Source: a virus
Virus record (IMG/VR): IMGVR_UViG_3300000405_000005
Coordinates: 1 to 52,095 of that record
Strand: one strand, 5' to 3'
DNA: 52,095 nt
Below are positions 44,692 through 52,095 of the stretch, one piece after another (the first letter of the stretch is position 1; the number at the start of each line of letters is the position of its first letter). A program made the position numbers and the translations under genes. The notes beneath the pieces were generated by a model. The model ran no database searches. It saw only the letters and a list, made by a program, of their open reading frames with translations, and was not told where the DNA came from.

Positions 44692-46131
44692 TTACGGTTG
44701 ATAATCGCCAAGGTTTACGGGGGTATCGCCAGCGTCAAAGGCATCTAAGGTACTTTGCATCTCTTTTTTAATAAACTCAGGACCCTTACCAGCCTCAACA
44801 GCTTTTCTATACGCTGCACTTAGTGCCCCACCCGGTCCTATCGATTCAGCGAGAATTTTAGACGCTTGAATATACATTCGTTGTTCATTTTGCTTTTCCC
44901 TAATTCGTGCCGCGTCTACCTGCCCACTATAACCTAGTTTACTACCATATATTGATGCATTATAACCCGTAAGTGCGCCGTAGTTCGATGAAGCAGCGCT
45001 AAGTTTACCGATATACCGGCGAGTGGCATCATCCATCTGCGCCCAACGCTCCTTGAAGGCGTTATCCTGCAGAGCTATAGCAAGCGTACCGTACTTAGTC
45101 TGCATATCCAGAGCGATGTTTGCTGCTTCCTTAGCTTCCTTATTGCTAAGACCTTCCTGCTCCTGCAGGTTCTTGAGAAGTTGCCGCTGGTCAGCTTTAC
45201 GTTCTTTAGCCGAAGCTGCAATACCGGGCAAAGCCTCGGCCATACCAGCACTGGCAGCTTGTAGGAACGAGCCGGGAGTAGAGGCCATCTTGGCACCAAT
45301 CTGCCCCAGAGCCATCCACATATCTTGCTTTTTGGCTTTCTTAATACTCTCAGGGCTAAGCTCATCTTCATAAGCTGCAGTCAGACGGTCCCGCTGCTTC
45401 GTTTCAATAGGGGTTTTAGCTTGATAGTCAGCAAGGTTGGTTCCTAGATCACCGCTCACACCAAAGATAGTTTCGGGCAGATCGAACGTAGGTATCCCAC
45501 CAAGGGACACACGCGGAGCCAAAGCAGGGTCTCGCCGTCCGGTAACGATGATCTCATCCTCTTCGGCTAGTTCTGCGGCTATTTCTGCTGGTGTCATTTC
45601 TTTACCGTCAGCACCAGTCCTAAACGCAACAATGCCGCCACTGGCATAACCACCGTTGTTTGGTCCATCGAACATAGTATCAGGAATAGGGAGGTCGGTA
45701 AGACCCCCGGAAGCATACGGGGGCACCATACCGCCCATAGCCATACCCGGAGGTGGAGCGCTAGGCTGACCCATAGTAGGGGGCGGACCCATAGTAGGGG
45801 GCGGACCCATAGTAGGGGGCGGACCCATAGGTGCAGCTTCCGGCATAGCACCAAGGCCAGCCGGAAGACCCATAGGTGGAGCGCCCATAGGTGGAGCGCC
45901 CATAGGTGGAGCCTGAGGCTGCGGGGCCATAACCTGTTGAGCAACAGTCTGCTGCGGTGTCTGTTCTGCTTGCGCAGCGGAACGCATCCGGTCGATGAAC
46001 ATACCAGCCAACGTACCCGCAGTCGGGTCAATAATCCCCATCTGCATGGCTTGAGCAATCTTCTGTTTATTACCGCCGTACTGCTTGGCAATTACCTCAG
46101 GAGACTGAATGCTGAATGGTTTAGTTTCCAT
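44692..46131 (-). CDS. Internal/tail virion protein, 479 aa
   Basis: The N-terminal part (SPEVIAKQYGGNKQKIAQAM) is followed by Pro/Met/Gly repeats (GAPPMGAPPMGAPPMG, MGPPPTMGPPPTMGPPPTMG), then short Gly-rich motifs (YASGGIVAFRTGADG). The C-terminal half is helical (QDMWMALGQIGAKMASTPGS, SKILAESIGPGGALSAAYRK). The pattern fits a long internal or tail-lumen protein such as those ejected by podoviruses. It lies directly upstream (in late transcription) of the giant protein. Confidence 0.68.
   Translation of the reverse strand: METKPFSIQSPEVIAKQYGGNKQKIAQAMQMGIIDPTAGTLAGMFIDRMRSAAQAEQTPQQTVAQQVMAPQPQAPPMGAPPMGAPPMGLPAGLGAMPEAAPMGPPPTMGPPPTMGPPPTMGQPSAPPPGMAMGGMVPPYASGGLTDLPIPDTMFDGPNNGGYASGGIVAFRTGADGKEMTPAEIAAELAEEDEIIVTGRRDPALAPRVSLGGIPTFDLPETIFGVSGDLGTNLADYQAKTPIETKQRDRLTAAYEDELSPESIKKAKKQDMWMALGQIGAKMASTPGSFLQAASAGMAEALPGIAASAKERKADQRQLLKNLQEQEGLSNKEAKEAANIALDMQTKYGTLAIALQDNAFKERWAQMDDATRRYIGKLSAASSNYGALTGYNASIYGSKLGYSGQVDAARIREKQNEQRMYIQASKILAESIGPGGALSAAYRKAVEAGKGPEFIKKEMQSTLDAFDAGDTPVNLGDYQP
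45771..45913. repeat. Short tandem repeats encoding Pro/Met/Gly
   Basis: An 18-bp unit (CCATAGTAGGGGGCGGAC) occurs three times from 45771, and a 15-bp unit (CCCATAGGTGGAGCG) about three times near 45869-45913. They encode MGPPPT and MGAPP repeats. Confidence 0.85.
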
Positions 46132-46133
46132 AA

Positions 46134-47867
46134 TTATCCACCCGCGAAAGTCTTATAGATGCTGGCCGCGCCAAGGCCCGTACCCATGATCTGCTGCGCT
46201 AGACCCGGATTAGGGACTGACTGTGTTGAATTTGTATTAGCTGCAACTGGCACACCTTGAAGCAGGCTGCTGTACTGCTGCAGTTGGTTATTATAGTAGT
46301 CCCGCTGGTTCAGGAAGTCCTGATACTGCTGGCTCATTGTCTCCTGCTGCAGCGCCTGCTGCTGAGCCGCTGTCGCCTGCTGCTGACCGTACATAGCCAA
46401 GTTGCTCTGCTGCTGCGCACTACCAAGGTTGGAAAGTGTCTGAGCCGATTGGTTAGCTTGAGCCAAACCTGCAAGCCCCTGCTGCGCACCAAACTGACGC
46501 GACTGCTCGTTAAGCTTCTGGGCTTCAAGGTTATACTGTTGGTTCGACTGCAGCGCAGCAAGGCCCGTTTGAGCGCCAAGCTGTTGTGTCTGCATCGCAG
46601 CGCCGAGGTTCTGTTGGCCGGTGTTGAAGCCCATCTGCTGGTTAGCCATAGCAGCCTGCAGCGATTGTTGCTGGTTAAGACCTTGTTGTTGAAGCTGAGC
46701 CGCTTGGTTCTGCACATTGGCCTGCTGCTCGGATGACAAGTTAGCCAACGCAGCCTGAAGACCTGTCTGAGTACCAAGCTGCTGCGTCTGCAAATTAGCG
46801 CTAAGGTTCTGTTGACCTGCGGTTAGACCTGCTTGCTGATTAGCAAGATCCGCCTGCATTGCCTGCTGCGCGTTCATACCCTGAGCTTGGAACTGCTGAG
46901 CCTGATTAGTAATCCGTGACTGCTGCTCGTTCGTGAGGTTAGCGAGAGCAGTCTGCGCACCTGTTTGGGTACCTAACTGCTGAACTCCAAGTCGAGCCGC
47001 AAGGTTCTGCTGACCCGCCTGCTGCTGTTGAGCCTGCTCGGTATTAAACTGCTGCTGCGCATTCTGGAACGCTTGTTGTGACCCCTGAGCTTGAATGTTT
47101 CCAAGCTGAATACCAAGGTTGCGTTGGTTTTCTGTCTGAGAAAGAAGCTGGCGGGCACCGCCATAAGTGCCCTGCCGTACAGCGCCAAGGTTCTGGGTAA
47201 GCTGCCCCTTCTGTGCATCACGGACTGCTTCGTTCTTTTGGACGTCAACCACATTCTGTATGTATGGCGACATGTACTGCTGGGCCTGAGTAGAACCGAA
47301 GCTGCCCGGACCTTGCATTTGGAAGTAGTCGAGGTTCGGGTTATAACCTGTTTGTGCACTTTGCATGTCTTGCGACTGCACACTGTTGCCCTGCACGCTA
47401 CCCGGCTGCTGCATCTGGTAAGCGTTTAGGTTAGGCTGATACCCAGTCTGAGCAGTGCCCATCCCGGGCGCATCCTGCTGCATCGCCTGTACATCATTCG
47501 GACCCTGCATAGCATACTGGTTAAGGTTCGGCTGGCCAATCTGCTGGGAATTGAATTGGTTTGGGTTATATTGGGCCGCCTGTAGCGCACCAAGACCGCT
47601 AGTAGCAGCAAGCTGTGAGCCTGTGCCAAACTGACCCGGCGTCTGTTGGTTTAGAACGTCTTGCTGAACTCGCTGCTGTTGCGGCGTGAAGCCTGCAATA
47701 CGCTGGATAGGATTACCACCGGCGTCCTGATAGGGCTGGAAGCCCGTTGTCAGGTTCGCCTGCGCACGGCTCATAAGATCAGTATAATATGGCTGCGCAT
47801 ATGAAGGGAGGTTGGATGTCTCTGACTTCACATACTGCGTGGTAGTGCCACCTCCACCGCTGGACAT
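46134..47867 (-). CDS. Gln-rich repeat virion protein, 577 aa
   Basis: The N-terminal third has Asn/Gln/Tyr/Pro-rich sequence (LPSYAQPYYTDLMSRAQANL, IQRIAGFTPQQQRVQQD). From residue 285 on, a 66-residue unit beginning GQQNL repeats at 285, 351 and 417 (partial), each with QQLGTQTG and ANL. Such helical Gln/Ala repeats suit long fibrous or tube-lining proteins. It lies between the GNAT-like and 479-aa genes in the late block. Possible roles are tail fibre, tail needle or internal protein; I cannot decide. Confidence 0.68.
   Translation of the reverse strand: MSSGGGGTTTQYVKSETSNLPSYAQPYYTDLMSRAQANLTTGFQPYQDAGGNPIQRIAGFTPQQQRVQQDVLNQQTPGQFGTGSQLAATSGLGALQAAQYNPNQFNSQQIGQPNLNQYAMQGPNDVQAMQQDAPGMGTAQTGYQPNLNAYQMQQPGSVQGNSVQSQDMQSAQTGYNPNLDYFQMQGPGSFGSTQAQQYMSPYIQNVVDVQKNEAVRDAQKGQLTQNLGAVRQGTYGGARQLLSQTENQRNLGIQLGNIQAQGSQQAFQNAQQQFNTEQAQQQQAGQQNLAARLGVQQLGTQTGAQTALANLTNEQQSRITNQAQQFQAQGMNAQQAMQADLANQQAGLTAGQQNLSANLQTQQLGTQTGLQAALANLSSEQQANVQNQAAQLQQQGLNQQQSLQAAMANQQMGFNTGQQNLGAAMQTQQLGAQTGLAALQSNQQYNLEAQKLNEQSRQFGAQQGLAGLAQANQSAQTLSNLGSAQQQSNLAMYGQQQATAAQQQALQQETMSQQYQDFLNQRDYYNNQLQQYSSLLQGVPVAANTNSTQSVPNPGLAQQIMGTGLGAASIYKTFAGG
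46535..47015. repeat. 198-bp (66-codon) coding repeats
   Basis: Two full units and one partial unit start at about 47015, 46817 and 46619 on the minus strand. They are similar but not identical, so the array is an older duplication. Confidence 0.8.
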
Positions 47868-47868
47868 A

Positions 47869-48309
47869 TTACTCTCCTAGACCTTCTACACCCATAGGTA
47901 ACTCAAACATCTGCCACATAGGGCGGTAACCATCATCTTTAAAAATCTTAGCCCATCCAAGACGCGCACAGGACTCTATACCACTACAATTATTATCGTA
48001 AGCCCAACGCTGAAGAATGTCGAGCATTTGATCTTTCCATTCCATACCTTCGTCGCCACCAATAAAGGAAAGCTCAAGGTACGTCTTACGTGGATATTGC
48101 CGTATGGCAGTTATCATTGAACCAATAATACGATTCCCCGTAAACACGATCCAGAGATTATGGTTGCGGTTGATTAGCGCATCGTAAACGTCTTCAACAA
48201 CGTAACGTCCGTTAGTCATCTCTACCGCTCGTTCCATAAACGGTAGAACAGACTCCCATGCGGCTGGTACATGCTCCGGGGGCACAAGGCTAATATGGAT
48301 ATCGCTCAT
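47869..48309 (-). CDS. GNAT-like acetyltransferase, 146 aa
   Basis: The layout VPAAWESVLPFMERAVEMTN, LWIVFTGNRIIGSMITAIRQ, TYLELSFIGGDEGMEWKDQM and LQRWAYDNNCSGIESCARLG, then WAKIFKDDGYRP follows the GNAT fold: beta strand with GNxIIG, central strand and the helix-strand end. The acetyl-CoA loop is not strongly conserved, so activity is uncertain. It sits among late virion genes and overlaps the 475-aa gene by 4 bases. Target unknown. Confidence 0.7.
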   Translation of the reverse strand: MSDIHISLVPPEHVPAAWESVLPFMERAVEMTNGRYVVEDVYDALINRNHNLWIVFTGNRIIGSMITAIRQYPRKTYLELSFIGGDEGMEWKDQMLDILQRWAYDNNCSGIESCARLGWAKIFKDDGYRPMWQMFELPMGVEGLGE

Positions 48310-49733
48310 ATCGCACGAAGTCCTTTGGCTACATTAAGACCGCTACCACCACGTGTTGCTTTCTTGCGCGACTGTTCTGCTTGCTTCATCATTGCGTACA
48401 GTTTATTTGTCCCGCGCTTCTCGCTACCTTTGCCTATACGACGTACAGCTTCGGATGGGAAGTGGACTTCCCCATCTGCAACGCGGGCTGGTTGCCCCCC
48501 AATGCTAGCATGGATATCATCGCTAGTGCCGTCACCGGCACCGCGAATGGGAATACCGCCAAGACCAGAAAGAACTCTCTGTCCCGCCTGAGTGCTACCT
48601 TTACCAAACTCAGCAGTCTCACGAGCAGGCATAACAAACGAACCAGCATTCATATGGACTACGCCGCCATCAGCGTAACGGGGCATCTGCTGCTCTTCCT
48701 GCTGACCCATATAGGGTTGCGGCAAGAACGAGTACATTGGTTGGCCTTTTTTGGCGTTCTGGTTGAGCATTGGTGTCATGAGCATTGTGCCCGGAGCAGT
48801 ATTTGACCCCGGGGATACCTGTTGGCCTTGACCGTTGAACACACCCGGAACTGACCGGTCGAACCATCTACGCTCACCTGAGAAAGCAGGATCAATAAGT
48901 TCCTGAGGGTTTGGTGTAGCAATAACATTACGCTGTTCGTTGTAGTAAGGGCCTTGATAGGAATTATCTACCGCACCTGATGGCGCACCACCGCCAGTCG
49001 GCGCAAATGCGTTAGAGATGCCGCCATGTACACCAGAGAGAGCCATAGGAACAGCAGCTTTAGCAAATAACCCAGTAGCCGCAGGACCGCCAGTAAGCGG
49101 TACACCCTTGGCCGTATTAGCGAAACCCTGCGCAAAACCGCTAAGACCTTTTTTAAGGACCGCTCCGGGTACTGCTGCTGCTCCGGGTACTGCTGCTGCT
49201 GCTCCGGGTACTGCTGCTGCTCCGGGTACTGCTGCTGCTGCTACCCCTTTCGCTGCTGCGGTAGGTAGAGCGGCACCCGATATCGCGCCTTGTATACCAC
49301 CGCCCAGCGCAGCGCCGCCATATGCGCCGAGACCGGCCATCAGACCTTTCTTAAGGTCACCTGTGATTGCGGTAGCACCCGCACCAACAAGAATGCCTGT
49401 ACCAGCAGCGCCACCAATACCACCTAGTGCGGCACCAATAGCGCTACCAACACCGGGAAGCGCGAAGTTCAGACCCATACCAATAATCATCGGGAGAAGT
49501 TTACCAAGCCAGCCAGCTTCAGCAAGACCAGTCTCCGGGTTGATTGTAAGAGACCCACCATGCGCCATAGCAAGAGCCTGCAACCCACTAACCTCGTTGG
49601 GAGTCATATGCACAAGCACCGAGTCTTCACCTCGGCCTTGCGACTGAATCTTCTGCGCCATTGGGTTATTAGGGATGTACGCGCTGCCTTCCAGCGCCTC
49701 ACCCTGTGGTTGTGCCATCTGTTGAAGGTCCAT
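48306..49733 (-). CDS. Gly/Ala-rich virion protein with membrane-like region, 475 aa
   Basis: A conserved start segment (VHMTPNEVSGLQALAMAHGG then SLTINPETGLAEAGWLGKLL) leads into a long Gly/Ala hydrophobic region (MIIGMGLNFALPGVGSAIGA, ALGGIGGAAGTGILVGAGAT) and a repeated AAVPGAA section. The C-terminal half ends with basic helices (KLYAMMKQAEQSRKKATRGG). Gly-rich hydrophobic regions like this are found in ejection or tail-tip proteins that enter the host envelope. Role inferred. Confidence 0.65.
   Translation of the reverse strand: MDLQQMAQPQGEALEGSAYIPNNPMAQKIQSQGRGEDSVLVHMTPNEVSGLQALAMAHGGSLTINPETGLAEAGWLGKLLPMIIGMGLNFALPGVGSAIGAALGGIGGAAGTGILVGAGATAITGDLKKGLMAGLGAYGGAALGGGIQGAISGAALPTAAAKGVAAAAVPGAAAVPGAAAAVPGAAAVPGAVLKKGLSGFAQGFANTAKGVPLTGGPAATGLFAKAAVPMALSGVHGGISNAFAPTGGGAPSGAVDNSYQGPYYNEQRNVIATPNPQELIDPAFSGERRWFDRSVPGVFNGQGQQVSPGSNTAPGTMLMTPMLNQNAKKGQPMYSFLPQPYMGQQEEQQMPRYADGGVVHMNAGSFVMPARETAEFGKGSTQAGQRVLSGLGGIPIRGAGDGTSDDIHASIGGQPARVADGEVHFPSEAVRRIGKGSEKRGTNKLYAMMKQAEQSRKKATRGGSGLNVAKGLRAI
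49167..49250. repeat. CTGCTGCTCCGGGTA-type tandem repeats
   Basis: Short units of 15-18 bp built from GCTCCGGGTACTGCTGCTG recur four times; they encode the alternating AAVPGAA repeats of the 475-aa protein. Confidence 0.85.
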
Positions 49734-49742
49734 CGTTATTTC

Positions 49743-50045
49743 CTACACCGAAGTCACAGTCTGCCAAGCAGACCCATCATATACACAAAGCTTGCCCAAA
49801 GTGATATCGAAAACAATCCACCCCGCATCAGGGGTTAGCGCGTTCTTCTCTGTGGTAGTTACGTTCTTTGTGGCCGCGATCCCATTAAAGGTATCAGCCG
49901 TGTATTTTTGAGCGTTATTTGGTGTGCGCGAGTCCAACTGCGAGAAGTAGTTTTCTAATATACGGATAACCTGCCGCATGTATTGCGCATCCCATTCCTC
50001 CGTAGGGTTAGGTAGCGGAGCGGCACGGAACCTATCGAGTGCCAT
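49743..50045 (-). CDS. Virion protein, 100 aa, unknown
   Basis: The N-terminal half is helical (EEWDAQYMRQVIRILENYFS) and the C-terminal half beta-rich (GWIVFDITLGKLCVYDGSAW). The ending YDGSAWQTV is common in tail-fibre and spike-associated proteins. It starts in a one-base overlap with the upstream stop (TAATG). Possibly a spike base or fibre connector. Confidence 0.6.
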   Translation of the reverse strand: MALDRFRAAPLPNPTEEWDAQYMRQVIRILENYFSQLDSRTPNNAQKYTADTFNGIAATKNVTTTEKNALTPDAGWIVFDITLGKLCVYDGSAWQTVTSV

Positions 50046-51979
50046 TAACGTTTACCATCCGGTCGTGCATCGAGACGCGGCGCACCAAGCTGCCACTGAG
50101 TACCAAGTTGAGTTGAGATAACTTTAAGCGCCATCTGTCGCGCTCGGGTACGAAGAAAAACCTGCCCTGTATACACATCAACTGAACTTTGAATCACTCG
50201 TGCTGTATCATCTGTGTTAGTATTAAAGGCATTACCGGGGAAGTTACGGCTCTTGATCTCCAGAGTTACTTCAGGTGTTAACGCGGCCTCATCGCTATCA
50301 GACCCAGAAAAGTCGATGTCCGGGATGATACGCCGGGTAAGCATGAACTGCTCACCATCGTCGATGTCAAAGTCATTCGATTGGATATAAGCCTGCATTG
50401 CTATATCATCATCATCGACTCCGTCCTCATGGTTATAGAGGGAACCGTAGATAGAATCCTCCGCCGTATCTGTTGCCTGCGGAAAGTAACGTATTGGGGT
50501 ATCAAGCCAAGCCGTACGCCTAATACTACCATAATACCAAATTTTATCGAGGTAGTTGTACACTACGTAGGCATTATTCCAGTTAGAATCTGCAGTTGGG
50601 TAGAACCACCATACTTCGTTCCACTGCTCATTGGTCCCAGAGATGATCTGATCTGATTGAGCCAAGTTGATGTTCATAAAGACATGGTTACGTAGGGTGC
50701 ACGGAAGCGTTTCGACACGGCCAGTATAGGCGTAAAACTTATCCTGCCCCATCCAATAAATAACGTTAGCAGCGCTAGCTACAGCCCGTGGAGAAGCGAT
50801 AGAGATATTATCCGCATACTCCTGAACCCCGAAGACATCCGTCGTCCCGAGGAATTGCAGCGTGTAGAGGTTTGTATCAGTCCAGATTAAGACTTCCTGC
50901 CGGGTTGGGAGCGCACGGACAATACGTGACCCACGAGAAATACGCAAAAAACCGGCGCTATTAGTGACCGTTGGCCCCCACTCACCGGGGCTATCCTGAG
51001 ATGCCCAACGAACAAGAAGAGGATCAAAATCATCTATGTTTACGCTACCGAAAGGTATAGCCCCGAATGCTAGTAAGTGTTTATCCTGCTGAGATACCAG
51101 AAGCTGCATGACTTTAAGTGGCACATCATTTGCGTCGTAACTTTGGCTTGTAGCATACGCTTGTAGCGTAATAGCTCGGGCGGCAAGTGCAGTGGTGGGG
51201 TTAGCCGTAGCTCCACGCGCCCAATAGTACGGCGCACCATTGCGGATATTAACTACAAGGTCGTTATCAAAGTTGTCCATCCACCAGTCGCGCTGCGCTA
51301 GGGTAACCGGGCTAGTTGAGTTAGAACCCCATGCGCCACGACTCCATGTGCCTGTCCCCCAACCATAACCTAAAGTTGCGCTAGCGAAGCCAATGTCAAT
51401 TTCAAAACTGACTGTAATCCCCGCGCCACCCCCGCCTGATACAGTTGAAGTAGCAGCCGTGGTTGTAGTGAAAGTGAAGGAGTTAGCTGGTGCCCCCGCA
51501 GTCGTAATAAGGTGTGATATGTTAAGCTCAGAAGCTGGAATACCACCTACTGCCGCAGCGCCAGCTACATTAACATAATTATCCACGGTAGCATTAGGAT
51601 CGACGGCAAGCGTCATTGTTACGATGTTTGATCCAATGGTGGTGTATACCGAGTTAGTAGTATTGGAACCCGTGTATGTCGGCGCAGTGGGGCGTAGCGG
51701 AGTGATATCAGCAAAGATGCCACCCGGGCCGTTCTGGATATAAAGTTTAAGGTTCGTGCCCAACGATAAAAAATCATCGCCAAACGTGGTGATCCAACTC
51801 CACATTTGACGGCAGGTGCCAAGGAAAGGTGTAGCTACGTTCTTAGTCCAGCCACCAAGCTTCTCAGGATAACCATAGCGGAACCTAATTTTGTCGCACT
51901 CGTACCAGCCGCCCTCACCAGAGTAGTTAGTCTGGTCGCGGTTTATGCCGGGTTTAAACTGGAGTTTAATGAAGGGCAT
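50045..51979 (-). CDS. Tail nozzle / stabilisation-like protein, 644 aa
   Basis: A beta-rich protein starting MPFIKLQFKPGINRDQTNYS with the typical GGWYECDKIRFRYGYPEKLG segment. Repeated Trp/Gly/Asp strands follow (LLVSQQDKHLLAFGAIPFGS, EWGPTVTNSAGFLRISRGSR, ALPTRQEVLIWTDTNLYTLQ), as in a propeller. The pattern fits the large tail-nozzle or head-stabilising proteins of podovirus-like phages (T7 gp12-like in role). It is upstream of the 100-aa gene in a tight late cluster. Confidence 0.68.
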   Translation of the reverse strand: MPFIKLQFKPGINRDQTNYSGEGGWYECDKIRFRYGYPEKLGGWTKNVATPFLGTCRQMWSWITTFGDDFLSLGTNLKLYIQNGPGGIFADITPLRPTAPTYTGSNTTNSVYTTIGSNIVTMTLAVDPNATVDNYVNVAGAAAVGGIPASELNISHLITTAGAPANSFTFTTTTAATSTVSGGGGAGITVSFEIDIGFASATLGYGWGTGTWSRGAWGSNSTSPVTLAQRDWWMDNFDNDLVVNIRNGAPYYWARGATANPTTALAARAITLQAYATSQSYDANDVPLKVMQLLVSQQDKHLLAFGAIPFGSVNIDDFDPLLVRWASQDSPGEWGPTVTNSAGFLRISRGSRIVRALPTRQEVLIWTDTNLYTLQFLGTTDVFGVQEYADNISIASPRAVASAANVIYWMGQDKFYAYTGRVETLPCTLRNHVFMNINLAQSDQIISGTNEQWNEVWWFYPTADSNWNNAYVVYNYLDKIWYYGSIRRTAWLDTPIRYFPQATDTAEDSIYGSLYNHEDGVDDDDIAMQAYIQSNDFDIDDGEQFMLTRRIIPDIDFSGSDSDEAALTPEVTLEIKSRNFPGNAFNTNTDDTARVIQSSVDVYTGQVFLRTRARQMALKVISTQLGTQWQLGAPRLDARPDGKR

Positions 51980-52095
51980 TAGCTTGTTTCCGTGAGCGTT
52001 GCTTCAACCGTGCAGTCGGGACCAAAAATCACTGCGCTGGCGTTGTCTGTTACGCGGCAGCGATAAACGCCAGTTTTGGTTACGCTTTGGCTAAC
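51979..52095 (-). CDS. Ig-like domain protein, 5' end missing
   Basis: The frame enters from the right edge and ends at TAA 51981-51979, giving 38 residues: VSQSVTKTGVYRCRVTDNAS then AVIFGPDCTVEATLTETS. The Y-R-C-x-V sequence with a second Cys is the mark of an Ig-like fold, common on phage tail fibres. The start is outside the window. It may be the 3' end of the fibre gene that leaves the window at position 1, if the genome is circularly permuted. Confidence 0.6.
   Translation of the reverse strand, partial: VSQSVTKTGVYRCRVTDNASAVIFGPDCTVEATLTETS

Noticed and set aside
1-52095. tRNA genes, rRNA, integrase, phage RNA polymerase
   Set aside because: I looked for cloverleaf-like stems and typical motifs and saw none; short tRNA-like folds cannot be excluded without a dedicated search.

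Overview
The window reads as an essentially complete genome of an uncultured tailed phage (Caudoviricetes), probably short-tailed (podovirus-like). It has a large terminase, portal, scaffold, HK97-fold capsid protein, tail-adaptor and nozzle-like proteins and very large internal or tail proteins. I see no tape measure, sheath, integrase, phage RNA polymerase, rRNA, tRNA or CRISPR array. Its small Lys/Gly-rich virion proteins and DUF5872/DUF6321-like proteins resemble those of uncultured aquatic phages. The host is probably a Gram-negative bacterium with sigma70-type promoters, but it cannot be named from sequence alone.

Layout: a divergent control region at about 17.31-17.81 kb separates two transcription blocks. 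Leftwards (minus strand, late): terminase small subunit, terminase large subunit interrupted by an intein, portal, a small protein, a GroES-like co-chaperonin, scaffold, capsid and decoration proteins, a glycosyltransferase, small basic proteins, adaptors, and a tail fibre that runs off position 1. A second leftward block (52095 down to 38511) encodes an Ig-like fragment, a 644-residue nozzle-like protein, internal/tail proteins, a GNAT-like protein and a 2048-residue polyvalent protein. On a circularised map these are one continuous late operon, and the window ends fall inside or next to a repetitive fibre gene.

Rightwards (plus strand, early/middle, 17.8-38.4 kb): many small coupled genes, a MoxR-type AAA+ ATPase with a metallopeptidase/VWA partner and unknown neighbours, a small ribbon-helix-helix-like protein, then the replication module: VRR-NUC nuclease, family A DNA polymerase, second glycosyltransferase, PD-(D/E)XK nuclease, SNF2 helicase, ssDNA-binding-like protein, HTH regulator and primase-helicase. 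A strong terminator at 38479-38512 closes the block where it meets the late genes.

The most striking features are these. (1) Thirteen exact copies of a 13-bp palindrome (CTAACA-N-TGTTAG) lie only between 17.68 and 27.29 kb; they sit at promoters, terminators, start codons, stop codons and inside genes, which suggests an undescribed stoperator-like control system. (2) A LAGLIDADG-bearing intein sits inside the terminase P-loop, starts with Arg, and carries the Trp/Cys/Thr set of class 3 inteins. (3) A 48-bp sequence is duplicated and read in different frames in two early genes.
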